Positions 21,240 to 34,100 of a stretch of DNA of 64,000 bases are shown one piece after another. This DNA is from Polydactylus sextarius (taxonomy: Eukaryota > Chordata > Actinopteri > Polynemidae). The stretch is taken from assembly GCA_016801845.1 (NCBI GenBank), contig CM028915.1, positions 11,429,501 through 11,493,500 of the forward strand, given 5' to 3'. Each line of letters begins with the position of its first letter. The stretch's first letter is position 1. A model generated the notes under the pieces. That model was not told the DNA's origin. It saw nothing but the letters and a program-made list of their open reading frames with translations, and did not search any database. The position numbers and the translations under genes were made by a program.

Positions 21240-21927
21240 GGGCTTGTATCAAATTTCAGAACACGTGGAAAGCTTATCTGCGAGGCTGGCGACCGCGCGC
21301 CCGTCCTCTGTGTGATGGAGGAGCGCGGCGCTGGTGCATCAGTGGAAATGTGCGAGGAGAGAGAGGCGCAGAGGAGATAATCAGTGACACCGAGGGCTCC
21401 CGGTGCGTTTGGCCAAGGTCAAAGAGTCTAGCCTGGATGAGATTATGTCCATGTGGAGACAACAAGGACGGACTTTTACGCTTCCTCTCCGGAGACGAGG
21501 TGGCCCGGGGGTGTCCCCTGAAAACCAAGAGTTTCTCTCTGTGCGTAGGATTGCAGCAGAGGCAGCGAGAATCCCTCCATCTGCATGATGATGGTTGAGC
21601 TTTATTTATGACAATCTCCAAGCTGCGCGGCTTCTTTCTTTTCACCTTCAGCCTGGAGATAAAGTTTCTTCTCTCTGCTCGACGCCTGGATGATTAATTC
21701 GGTCACTGATTCGTTTTAACTGCGCGCAGTTGAGCTTGGAAACGGTGATTTAGAGGCTGCTGGTTGTAGAGAAAAAAAATTAAATAAAAGGTGGTAGAGG
21801 ATAGACTGAATTCCATCAGAGCCTGGTGTTTTTTAAAACCCCGGCGGCAGCCAGCTGTGTTTTCAGGACGCGCACATCTGTTCGCTATCGTCGTCGCTGT
21901 CCATGGTGCTGAACCCGAGCTCCAGGA
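21240..21927 (+). promoter_or_regulatory. rasl10a: rasl10a promoter / 5' UTR region, CpG-rich
   Basis: GC- and CpG-rich compared with its surroundings (for example GGCGACCGCGCGCCCG near 21288 and GAGCGCGGCGCTGG near 21321). It leads directly to the start codon at 21928. I cannot fix the transcription start. The RE1 element sits at its 3' end. Confidence 0.6.
21893..21913 (-). promoter_or_regulatory. RE1/NRSE (REST/NRSF binding site)
   Basis: The 21 bases agree with the reverse complement of the canonical RE1 at 19 of 21 positions. Both half sites are intact (GCTGTCC and TGGTGCTGAA) at canonical spacing. The mismatches are at the second position and at the central variable position, both commonly tolerated. 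REST represses neuronal genes in non-neuronal cells through this element. It ends 14 bases before the rasl10a start codon, which suggests neuron-restricted expression. Confidence 0.85.
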
Positions 21928-22007
21928 ATGGTGGAGACGCTGAGTATCGCAGTCATCGGTGCTCCCGGAGTGGGGAAAACTTCTATAATCCGCCAGTTCA
22001 TCTATAA
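21903..22007 (+). other. overlapping upstream ORF of rasl10a, 34 codons
   Basis: An ATG at 21903, inside the RE1 element, opens a frame that overlaps the rasl10a start in the +1 frame and stops at TAA 22005-22007. Its context has T at -3 and G at +4, weaker than that of the main start (G at -3, G at +4). Leaky scanning would be expected. It matters only if the transcript starts upstream of 21903. Confidence 0.55.
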
Positions 22008-22143
22008 CGATTTCTCGGAGGTGTACACACCGACCAGGACCAGATATGTGTACAGACCCTCCGTCATTCTGAACGGGAACATGTACGAGCTGAAGGTTTT
22101 GGACGTCCCGCCAATCTCCTCTTTTCCATCGAGCTCCAGCCAG
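21928..22143 (+). CDS. rasl10a: rasl10a coding exon 1
   Basis: It starts with ATG in a strong context (G at -3 and +4) and encodes 72 codons from MVETLSIAVIGAPGVGKT to FPSSSSQ. The in-frame donor is GTACCG at 22144, a weak consensus. A better GTGAGT lies at 22149 but would shift the frame. Confidence 0.9.
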
Positions 22144-25100
22144 GTACCGTGAGTCTCTGTGTCAGGATATAGAGTTTTTTTTTTTTTTTTAAATCCCAAA
22201 CCATTTAAAGTCCATCAGAGAAGGATTTCATACGAGCTATGGTGATCCATTCTCTGATTGTATTTTATTGATACTTTACTCAATTTTAACAAGTGCTCAT
22301 CTACCAGTGGCGCCTCCTCAAAAGACAAAACCACCAGTTTTATTTATTCTTATTTCACTATCAGATGTCCCTGGTCTAGTAGTTGCTATGGAGACATGAG
22401 AGAGCCTCACTTTACGTTGTAAACTCTCTCCCTCTCTCTCCCCCTTTCATGTGGTTGGACTGCCAGCTTGCATATTGTTTAGAAATCATAACGTGTCTTC
22501 TGTAGGCTCCTGACTAAGAACAGTGTTGGTTATATTCAGATGATGATTACACCGGTGGTTGTGTTCAATGTGACATATGTGTTTAGAAAATAATAACAGA
22601 ATTTTTATGCTGCAGACATCACCACACTGCACCTGGTTCAACTCCCAGAGTAAAAATAGAACAGACTGCCCTTTTATTCATGGCCACAGGTCATATGTCA
22701 CACCTCATTAGTTGGAGACACATCTGATAGCAGGATCATAACAAACATGCACCGCAGCACCAAATGCCTGAGGTTTGGAGTCACTTTGCAAACCAAATTT
22801 TTAGCTGATTATTTCGTTTTTTTTTTTTTTGCCAAGAATTGAGGATATTGAGGTGCAGCTTTTTTTCCCCAAAGGTTTTTGTCTTTTTATTTTTCAAAAC
22901 ACAGACACAATCCACACATCTCATCCTGTGTAGAAAAAAAAAAGGTTTGGCTGAGGCCAACGTGTAGTTATAACACTTTTCCAAATCTTTGAAGTACAAA
23001 ATTCTTGTTTTTTGTGTTACATGTTGAGACAAAAGAGGGTAAATTTGTGTAAAAATGACTGTGATGTTGAATATATCTATTTGATTTGACTAATTTAAAC
23101 CTCCAAAGCCAAATCATAGCTACAACTGTCCCAGAAGAATCAGAATCAGAAGAGTCAGTCATTTTGAAATGACTATAAAATGGATTTCACAGCATCCAAA
23201 ACCTGTTTCAGTGCACAGAAAAGCCATACGAATAAGATTTTGGCCAAAGAGCACCTCTTGGTGAAGTATTTTCTGCCAAAAAAGAGAGAAAAAAGTATGG
23301 ATTTTAGAGTATGTCTCTATATGAGTGTGGGAGACTCTTGGGCATTGAAAGATCCTGACTCCAAGTGTTTGTTGCCTTGAGGTGTGTTATGCTTTCTTCT
23401 TCCTTTTTTTTTTTTTTTATTTATTTGACTCTTGTCTATTGCAGTCAGGGTGGAATGGCTGTGACGCTTTCGAGATAGAAATCTCCAAGGTCACCACACC
23501 AAGCTGACGGCTGCTGCTGCTGCTGCTGGTGCTGAACACTTACTTCCTTCTCTCCCCTTTGGTGTCACACGTTGCTTTACTCCCTAAACAGCTGTGGTTA
23601 TCTACACACACGAGACACCACTGTGAAAATGAGATCAGGCTGAGGAAGAGGAACAAAAAAAAAATGTTTTAACAAGCGCTTTCCCAAAGTGTTGGTTTGC
23701 TGTGCGCTCAGAAATCTTGGCGTTAACATGCTAGACATCTGACAGGCAGGCTGAGAGGCCAGAGCCATCATCCTGTCAGGCTTCTGCTGAATTACATGTA
23801 GCTGTTCTACACAATTTAACATTTTGTTAGAAAATGTTAAGAGGTCTGCTTTGTTGTTTCCTGCCCACAGAGACTTACTATAGAAGCACTCTTGAGTTCT
23901 TTTTTTTTCTTTCTCACTTAATGGTGCTTAACCTCTATTAGGGAACAAGCTGGAAGGTGTGAGCAGAAAGCAGGAATGAGACAGGATGAGTCTCTTTATT
24001 GAGGAAGCTTGAGCGTGTGTCTCTATGCTTAAGTCACATGAGAAAGTTTCTAATCTTACACAGCTTTCATATGATATTATGTTGTATCCAGACTGAAAAC
24101 ATTTCATGTTTATTTTTAGAGAGGAAGGCACTTGTTTGGCAGGTCCTTTGTGGAGGGTATACAGGCTGAGAAAACCATTAGCTGAGTGCTACTACAACAT
24201 TTGTATCAGACAGATTTATGGTCACTCAATCGCTGAGGAATGACCCGGTGATGCCTGCTGTACTCTGTTCCCGTCATGTCCTGCTTGTTCTAAATCCTGC
24301 TCACTTTGCTGTGTAGGGTGACAGCAAGAGCACTGATGAGACACAGGGCTTTTTTTTTTACTCACTGCCTTGCTCTGTATTTACCCCTGTGGGTAGAGAA
24401 ATGTAACCTGAGTCAAGGGCGACAGACATGATGAGTGATGACGAGTAAAAACCAGCACAAACAAAACTGATTTAAATGCATTTGCAGCAAAGAGCAGATT
24501 GAATTAAAGCACAGTTCCCCGGTAGAATACATCTGGGAATGAAAGACTAACAGATGAGACAGTAAGAATTTGCTGCACTCAATTAGAAAGGTTGAGCAGA
24601 GTTCAGTGGACACTGTCATTGCGAGGGTTACCAAATGAGGTTCATAATGTCCTCTGAAATTTGTGATGAATAAGTTACAGAATAGAGTGAGTCAGTACGC
24701 CTCCATGCTAAAGCAGCGTGGCAGTTTCTCCTCAGTTCAGATTGTATTTGCAAGAAGGACAGCAATGTTTCCGGTGGGTTACTAGGGTTACCATTTTCAA
24801 CAACATAGACGGCCATATTTATTCTTCCCAAGGCCGAAGAGAGGCCAGATTTCTATTATTTTACTGTGAGGCTGTGATGGTGTAATGATTTGTTTGCTTT
24901 GCAGTGTGTCTGTCTGTTGCTGATAGTATTGCTTTTAAAGAGCATCTGTCACAGTGTGTCGATAAGATACGATGACAGATGGTTTCAAACCTGACAGCGG
25001 GCTCTGCAGTGATTTTTCTTGTTCTTTTATTTTCTTTTTGTTCTTGCCATAACATATCTCCATGACTTCCTCCCACATGAAATGCTCCCTCTCCCTCTCC

Positions 25101-28100
25101 TGCTCTCTCTCTCTTTCTCTCTGGACATTTTTTCTCAGTTGTCTCTGTTGATACGGTCTGTGATAACAGGCTGGAAATTATTGCTTTTCATGTCACACAT
25201 TGTGTAATTTTGACACTTTCAAGACAACAGTTAATCTGTCCATGAAGTGGGTGTTTACCAGCCATTTAAGTGTTTGTATGGAAAAGTGTTTGCTGACGGA
25301 GAGTTTTGTTCGTGATTTTGTTTTTTTTTTTTAAACCATGTGATTTTGAACTTTACAGAAATTTGACAAGTTACTGTAAGAATAACAATAAACAATGAAT
25401 TATTGGCATTTTACAGCTCAATGAATAGCGCTGTTACTGTTATACGATCACAGTTTGGGAAGAGTTAGATGAGAAAGTTGATATCAGTCACGTTTATATG
25501 CAAAATATGAGAATAGTGCTGGAGGATGGTTAGCTTTGCTTAGCATAAAGTCTGAAAACAAGGGGAACAGGTGGCAAACTAACAAATTGACAAACTAACT
25601 AACTGACTGATTGACTGACTAATTAGCTAACTAACTTAACTCTGCCGTCCAAGGTCTAGAGTCTATTGATAAAGCTGTTCCACCCTGAGTCCAGTCTTTG
25701 TGCTCAACTAAGCTACGCTAACTGACCACTGGCCCAAGGGTCATGTCTGACTTGAAAATGTTGGACTTTTTCTCTAAAGCTGTTGCCTGTTTTTTAAAAA
25801 AAAAAAAATCAATTCACAACTATATTTCTCTGTCAAGTTACATAACACACCATCCTCTCCGTTTTATCTTCTTAATGGTTTTCCTGGTGCGGGTCATCAT
25901 TGAGTAATGGCAGTTTCATCCCCAGTGGATATAATAGATTTTAATTGCCAATCGTCTAGCGTGGCTTTTGTGTGGCATATCTCTAATTACTTAGCACCCT
26001 TCCCCCACCAGGTAACACTGACAGGCCTCCCTCCCTGCGCTTAAGTATTGATCCATCACAACCACTCATTACCATTAAGCTGCCTCCTTCAACTATCAGG
26101 AGACACGACAGCTTTGTCATAGCGTGTTAAAAACTGACCATGCCCCGCGGTTGTCAGGGAAACATGTTCTGTTTGGCTCTTGAGGAGTGAAGGATGAGAT
26201 GCTCTTTTTCCTGCGCCGTGTTAAGAAGATGGACTGGAGGACACAGACAGTGGCACCACACTTCACATTCACGCTCTCCCACAAGTACACTCTCACATCC
26301 TGCAAGCACACACAAATAAACATGCCCACACATGCATTTTAAATGTCTTTCATTACAGTTTATCGGCTGCGTATTGCTGCCCTGGTCTTCTGTAGTTGTT
26401 TTTTTTCTTTGTTTTGCCCCTTGTTTCCTGTTTGTGTTTTACAGAGAAGTGGTGTTTGCTGTTTTCTCGTCCCTCCTCCACATTTAAAAACAGGACTTGG
26501 ATGACAGAGAGATATGAGATGAGAACACAAGCTGCTATTTTTAGCCTCAGGGATATGAGGCTGCAACTGAAGCCACTGTGTGCACTTCACGTCATCAATA
26601 GCCTCAATTATCAACAGACAGCGAGCTGTTATGATACGCTGTGTTTTGACAAGGGTTGTGTCATTTGTTTGGCAAAAAAACAAACAAACAAAAAAATATT
26701 TTACAAGGCCTTGTCATGACTTTGGATTTAAACTGCTTTGGACACTCGACAACAGAAGCAACAACATAATATTAGAGTGGAAATCGTGCCATCTGTGACT
26801 TGTTTTCCTTCTAAAATCCTCATTCAACCTGGACAGAGACGGAGAGAGTCATCACACTTTTATTCCGGTTTTTTACAACACACCGTTCGGCTCACTCCCT
26901 CCGTTCGTCTGCCTTCTCTTTCTCTTCTGATGTCAGTGATCTTGAGGCCACGTGTTTCGTCTTTTGTCTCCTGATGAGCTTCATTGTCTTGCTGATGCTT
27001 GAGGTCGTCTCTCCATCACACTCACCTATACACAACCACATAAACGCTTCTCCTCCTTAACGTGAATGAAAGCAAATTATTCCTCACGCTCACAGATGTG
27101 TTTGCATTATCATCATTAGATGGTACACTGATCGCCTTCAGCCTCTCCTGTCACAAATTGTCTGCTGATTTTATTTGCACAAATGTGCGTGTGCAGTATG
27201 TTGATTTGAAAAGGGCATATATGTACTGCAACCATGAGAGCAATGTAAATCCATTTCACACGAGCCTATTTCAACTTGCACAAGTTGCTAATAGAACTAA
27301 TGTAAACACCACGTGGAAAAAACTGTAACAAATCAAATCATTAGAAAACACTGTAGTTTCTTTAACACTGTGGCAAATCGATCATCATAGCATGCACTGC
27401 TGCTAATTAGGGTCTTACGGGCATGAAAATTCAGTCAGCAACATGATACAACAAACACAGGCTAAATTTTCAGGTGTTTCAAAGGCATAGTTTCTAAATA
27501 AACTAATCAAGCAGAGCTTTGAAAACAAATATGTGATGAAATAATGGAATGTGAAATTATGTCTGGGTCTAAACTCAGACGTGTGAGGAGAAGATATTGT
27601 CTGTTTTAGATTAAATTTGGAAAGTATGAAGTCTTCCCCTCAAAAATGTTTATTTTACTCAAAATGCCCAGAATCTGGACACAATTGGAAGACTTAAATA
27701 CTCATAATTTGTCTGTCCCCAAGAGAGAAAGCACAGATAAACATTTTTGGGAATACTTTTATTCATTTTCTTGCCAAGATTTAGAGATTTTGATGACAAA
27801 TCACCATCACCATCTGGCAGAAAAATTCTCAAAATCCTAAAACCGTAAGGACTGTGCTGAGATAAACCAACCAGGTGCTCACCCCGCTTCATATTTAGTC
27901 CTCTGTGCTGTAATATTTACCCCATTACATCTAATCTCTGTAATACACTGAGGACTGAAAACACAGAATAAGTCTTTGATTATTGTTTCTTGAACAGAGC
28001 TCAGTGTCCAGCGTTTGCCTGATGAATTATTCTAAATTAAATTAAATTGAACTGAAATAATAGAATGAAAAGGAATGAGAATGGAACAGACTTTAAACTG

Positions 28101-31100
28101 AGTTTAGTTTCTGACAGTCATTGTCTCCAGACCCTTCATTAGCAGCGTGCGGGCACACCAGAGGTTATGTTGACAACCTTGTCTGCTCATCCATGGATCT
28201 ACCGCTGTCTCTTTCATCTTTTTTGAAATTCTCTCAGGGCTGCATTTGTTTTCTCATTTCTTTCCCTCAGCTGATTTTTTTTTCATCACACCCCCTGACA
28301 TTTTTCTCTTTTCCTCTCCATCCTTCTATCAGATCAGATACTTACAAATTCATTACATGCTGTTAGGTTGGTAGTGTTGGGCTGATAGGAGCAAAAGGAA
28401 ACAGCAAGAATAAGAGAACGGGTCACTATATCTCTTTTAAACTAACCGTCTCCCACTAAGCTGCAAATGTATCCACTCGTGTTCTGTGTTGTAATTATGG
28501 CTTGAAACTCATTACCATCACAGAAATGTTGGCTTTTGCCCCGTTTTATGTACAAAGTATCACTAAGCAAAGACAATCGGCAACAAAAATTCAAAAAGTA
28601 GTGTTGTAAGTTTGTTTTTCTCCTCATAACAGAAGGCTGCCTTGTTTGCTAATCTCTTATAAGCTGTAACTTCTGTTGGTGTCCTTGACCATGTGTAGCT
28701 AGGACGCCGTGCAGTGCTTTCTGCTGGGCGGTCGGCGTGTTTTATGGCTTTGTCCTAGTCTGTGAGACTCCCTAGGACTTTGTTGACTCAGCACTTTATA
28801 AGCAGCAGAGGCAGGTGAACTATGACACTGAGGCAAAGCTTTAGAATAAATATTGAAACACATGACATATGCTGTTCAGTTAGCTACTTTGGCTATAAAC
28901 TAGCAGCTCTGTGACGATAAATGCTGACATTAGCAGGATAATACGCTCACACTTACAATGCAATCAGGCAGTATTTACAATCTTAGTTCAGGGTGTTAGT
29001 GTGTAAACATTTGGAAATGAGTGAGGCTCACTAGAATTTCATTAGTTTTGCAGCTATTTTGTCATGAAACAAGGAAAATTACAAGTGATTGCAGGATGTT
29101 GGATATAATATCTTTATACTGAAATATACAGATGGTGACACTATTCAAATTTTTTGTTAAGCTGCGATAGGCTACTTACTACACAACTATATGGTCATGG
29201 GCTTTACTACAATGCAGATACACCAAACGTCCTCTGTCCAAATGTTCATTAAAATTGGTTTAGTATGTTAAAAGTTATGAAAATATTCACTCTTACATTC
29301 CTTTACACCGCTGAAAATGATGGATTAATCCTGGAGGACTTTAGAGGACACTAGAACACTAGCTATTGTCCAACCAATTAGCATTTGGTTAAACACAAGG
29401 AAATCAACTAAAAACTCCACTAACCGCTCAGAAGAGTGAGACATTAATTGTCAAAAATGCATGGCAAATTATCAACTGCTTGACTCAAAAACAAAACTTT
29501 AAAAAAGTCACCAAACGTTATTAGGGTTAATCCTCTGCTAAACATGAATGCCTATTTCAAACCAAGTCATGCAAATCCATTTAATAGTCCTTTGAAAAGG
29601 ACCAACAAAGAGACTGATGCCTTCCTCATGAACAGTTCTGCTAGTGTGACTTAAACTTGTCTACACCGTGTAGTTTTATATATTTATGTTTTTATGTCTG
29701 TCCACTAGGAGTGGCTGGATCTGCGCTGCAGGGGAGTTCGCAATGCCAATGCCTACATCCTGGTGTATGACATCTGCTGTGTGGAGAGCTTCGAATACGT
29801 CAAGATGATCAGACAGCAAATAGTGGAGCACAGGTACGGTAACTGTCCACTGGGAAAACAGTAACTCACCACCCAGCCACTGACATTCAGCTTGTTAACC
29901 TTGGCTGGTGCTTTCTAATGGTATCGACATGTCCACCCATCTTTAGACAGCAAGTAATTTCACATCCCAGCCAAAACGCCGTACAATTACACATTTGTGA
30001 CAGTGTGACAGTGATAGATGGTCTGCTAGTGGTGATATCTTTTAATTCAGCACATTTCTCACAACATCCTGACAGCTTAGTAATGACATTTGATTCTGGC
30101 GTTGCTGCATGAAAACCACATGACACGTCACCAGTCAGTTACAGATTATATTTAGGATATTTAAACTTTTATTGGAAAGATAAGAGGCTTATGAATCAGA
30201 GGGAGATATCATACAGTATCTGGCTTTGAACAGTATCTGTCTGGCTTTAAACCAGCGCAGGTATTGAAAATGGCATCACCTATTGATCATCCTTGTCGTT
30301 GGCATAGTTGCATATATTTACATAGCGATAGGTTTAATGAGTCACCTCATTTGTTCTGCTTAGTTGTACATGACCAAACTGCCACTGCACAGTTCATCCC
30401 CATCTTCCTGAAGCTACAAATGCATTACCACCAATGTTCACGGTCCAAGGCAGAACCACCATCAGCAGCAGCTGGGGAAGGAAAAGCAAACACAGGGGGA
30501 ATGTGTAATCATGGGACAACGTTCTGAGGTCATTTCCACTTTTTCACTTTTAGTTTTCATCAATATTTAGAGTTACTGTCAGAGTTTTCATCAATATATA
30601 CAGAACTATGTGTGAGATATAGCCTGTTAAACACAGGGACCACATTAAAAAAATAGACTCGTACACATAAAGCCAAATTAAATCATCCTTTTTGATATAC
30701 TGTGGAAATAAATGGAGTTTCCACACACATTGGTGATAGTCTCTTGGAGCCTTACAGCAGCCACCTTCAGCTCCTGCAGGAACTCTAATGTCTTTACCAC
30801 TTGTGACCATATTTTCATTAAACAAACTATTAAATATGGAGCTATAGTCCTTCATGATCTCTGTTAGGGTTAGAGTTAAGACTGATTGTACATACATGTC
30901 CTTTAAAAATAGGTTGATGTCTGTCCTCTTAGCCTCACAGGCTGTTCTGAGGCCTCAGCTGAATTGACAAGAGTGAGCCGGGCCTCCCTGTGCTTTGATG
31001 CATTGCATGAATATTTTACAAAAATCTAAATCTGCTCCTAACTTGAAATAAATAGTCTGGTCCATGTGAGTCGAAAGCCCTTTGAGTAATGAGTCTGAGC

Positions 31101-34100
31101 AGGACTGTGCTCAATTTCCCTTTAAAAATGTGATTAATAATATGAAGGACTCTCATAACATTATCATTCGTTTGTCTGTTCTCCTCAAAAGCCTGTCCTC
31201 ATCGTTTAACAAAGACATTACTGTGTCCATTCTCTGTGGTTCCAAACAGTTTAAAGTCTGACTCTAAAACAGTGATTGTTATCCTCCATTTTGGGATTTA
31301 ATTAAATGAGGCTTTTAGTGAGGGCTGCAGCTCATACACTTATATCATTCTGAAGGGAATGCATCACAGTCAGGGGATTTGTTAGTATTGAGGCCTGAAA
31401 TTACTCTATCAATTTACTTTATTGAGTTTTGAGATTTTTCATTTTGATTCATTTTGACTCAACTGATGGAAGGGAGGCCTCATAATGCGAGGATTTCTTT
31501 TTCTTTTCAAATGTTAGTCTGTTTTTGTGTCTGTGACTCGGTTGCCTTAGATCCTTCTTTTTTCATACCTTCATTTCATAAATCTTGGCTTTTTCTCAAA
31601 GTCTTCAATGTGAAATTGATTGATCTCTCCTTTCACTGCTGTTTTTGCTCATTGAATGACTGGACTGACCTCTACATTATCATTAGGTTCCAAGAACATT
31701 TTCTAGTCATCATCCAGTCAAAAGTCATGCATTTCTATTCAATGAGCCTGTATTCAACCTCCACTGAACAGTAATTTCAGCGCTATCCAGAATAATTACA
31801 AGGGTCCCTCGGTTCATATTTGCATTGACTCATTTTAGGATCATCTTTAATAAATCAATTTAGCTCTTGAATAAATATCATGTTTCACAGAGATCCAGGT
31901 GAATTTATTTTTATTTATTTATTTTATATTAATTTTTCAGTTGTTTGATTTTAGTTTATTTATTTGCTTTTTTTCTCATTCCGGTAGTTGTGTCTAATTT
32001 GGGATTCATAACTATGCACATATGAAAATAAAACATGTTTCTGCAGCGATCTGACAGAATATCCTCCTGATGAAGGTAATATCACACCCTGGAGGGATTG
32101 GGGGGGGCGACGACATATTACACAGAGCAAGTTCTTCATGCTCCACTTTCCCACTTTGTCTCTATGTTCTGACAAGAGTAAGAACCAGCTGATGAGGATC
32201 AATCTGCACGTACATCCACACGCACAGACTGACCTCTGGTTGTTAAGCAGAGAGTGTCTTTGACTCCAATGCCCCAATTCTCCTTCTCTGCCATGTTCCT
32301 CTCCATTTATTCCTAGACATTTGGCAACCTCTCCTGTTTGGCTATGGCCAGTGGCCAGACGGACGCGGCCAGACTGACCTCTTGATTTATTTTAGTTGTT
32401 AGCTTGTCTGGTTGTGTCTTCATGAAAACTGAGTCAGACTTGTGACAAGTCTTTTTTCCATGTCTGATTTATGGTCCTTCGTGCCCTCAGCTGCCTCCGC
32501 ACTCACCAGTTTTTGAAGGGTGCAGTGGGAGGATTCATCTTCCATCCTCCTGTCACTATTTTCACCTTTAATTTCAATCCCCTTTTTTTTCCTCCCCTGC
32601 ATTTCTCATTCTATGTTACTCCCCAACACAACTCCTCATTTTTTATTTTAAAGTTTCAGTCGCTTTCACCGAGTTGTAGACATAAATTGCAGGGTTTTTT
32701 ATTTCTGCCCCACGAGGAAAGAACTCAATTTTGTGCTGCCCTGCTACTACCTGAGCCTGGAATTCACGGCCAGAGTTTTGATTCACTTGACTGAATATGA
32801 GCACAGGATGCTCCTGTATACCTCTCCATTCATCCTGTCTTTTCTGCCAGCAGTGGCATCATCAATAAATCCACTGGCAGCCACACACACCTCAACAGCA
32901 ACAAAACCACCAACACATTTGACATTTTTGAGGTGGTCGCTTTAAATCAAAAACTGTTTCCTCCTTTTATAATTTTAATAGAGGTTGATTTTTTTATTTT
33001 GCAGCATAACCACCTCTGGAATTTCGGCCATGCCTTATACTCTTGAGCACAAACATGTTTGCCTACATCCTAGTGAAAGCTCTTGACTTGGTATGCAGTC
33101 ATCAAGAGATTTTTTACCACGCAAATAATTTTATTTCATCTGCAAAATGTGTTTTCTCCTCAGTCTACCAGGAAGGTTGACAATTTCTAGCTTCCTGTAA
33201 ACACCTTTCTTTTCTTTTTTTTAAAAGTGTGACCAACTGCTGATTTTGGCAAATCAGCTACTTCTGATGTGTCTCGGAAGCACTTTTTTTCCCTTTTCTT
33301 TTCTTAGCCTTATTATTTTCTTCTTCACTTGCATTATCACCTCTTCACTCCTCATGTTGACAGTGAGCTTCACCTCTGTCTAAATGCTCTGAGTCACATG
33401 TGAGGATAGAAACCACACACAGTTTCACAAGAAATATTACTTCACCCTAAAATAATTCAAGCGCTATTTTTTTTAAGGGTTATATTTCTCACATGGTTCT
33501 TTTTTATGTCGATGTAAACCTCCTCAAATTAGAGCTGAGACTCTGACACTTTAATGTAGAGTCCATTGATTTATTTTACACTGAATGTGCTCAGATTCAG
33601 AGACTGAAAAATAAAAGTGTAACTGTCCAGATACTTCCTGCTCCAACTGTTTTAACTGAACTCATGAATAACTGAAGCTGTTGCAGCACCGACTGCCTGT
33701 GGTGAACATGACAACTTGTGGAATTTGTCTGTTTTTTACTGACTTTACAGTAAAACTGTTCAAAATACTTTAAATGGTCCCCAAAGTTCATATGACGAAA
33801 CTGTCCAAAACGCACAACAATGTGAAGTCCGTGACCATTACTTCTGTATAGTTTCCTGCCAGTTTTCACAAACTGATGTATGCACACACTGTTACACATT
33901 CAGCACATCTTGTTCTGCTAAAACACTGAAGCATGAGCAGTAGATATGCTCAGAGATATTTTTGAGTCTGTTATGTGAGCACAACCTGTGAAAGGGAGGA
34001 AAAAGAGAGATGATTACCGCAATGTGTTTTTCCAGCTCCACATCTTTAAGAACTTTGCCGCAGGGCTTGAAAATTGTACCATACGCATTGTATCTCTCTA

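Larger units (their letters stand above)
22144..29708 (+). other. rasl10a intron 1
   Basis: A 7.6 kb intron. It holds a (CTG)6 run at 23511-23528, a dispersed-repeat fragment with a tetranucleotide tract at 25517-25640, and several poly-T runs. No gene was recognised. Confidence 0.8.

Noticed and set aside
21350..21645. ORFs of 82 and 123 codons on both strands upstream of rasl10a
   Set aside because: GC-rich 5' UTR/promoter sequence with few stops. Neither product resembles a known family.
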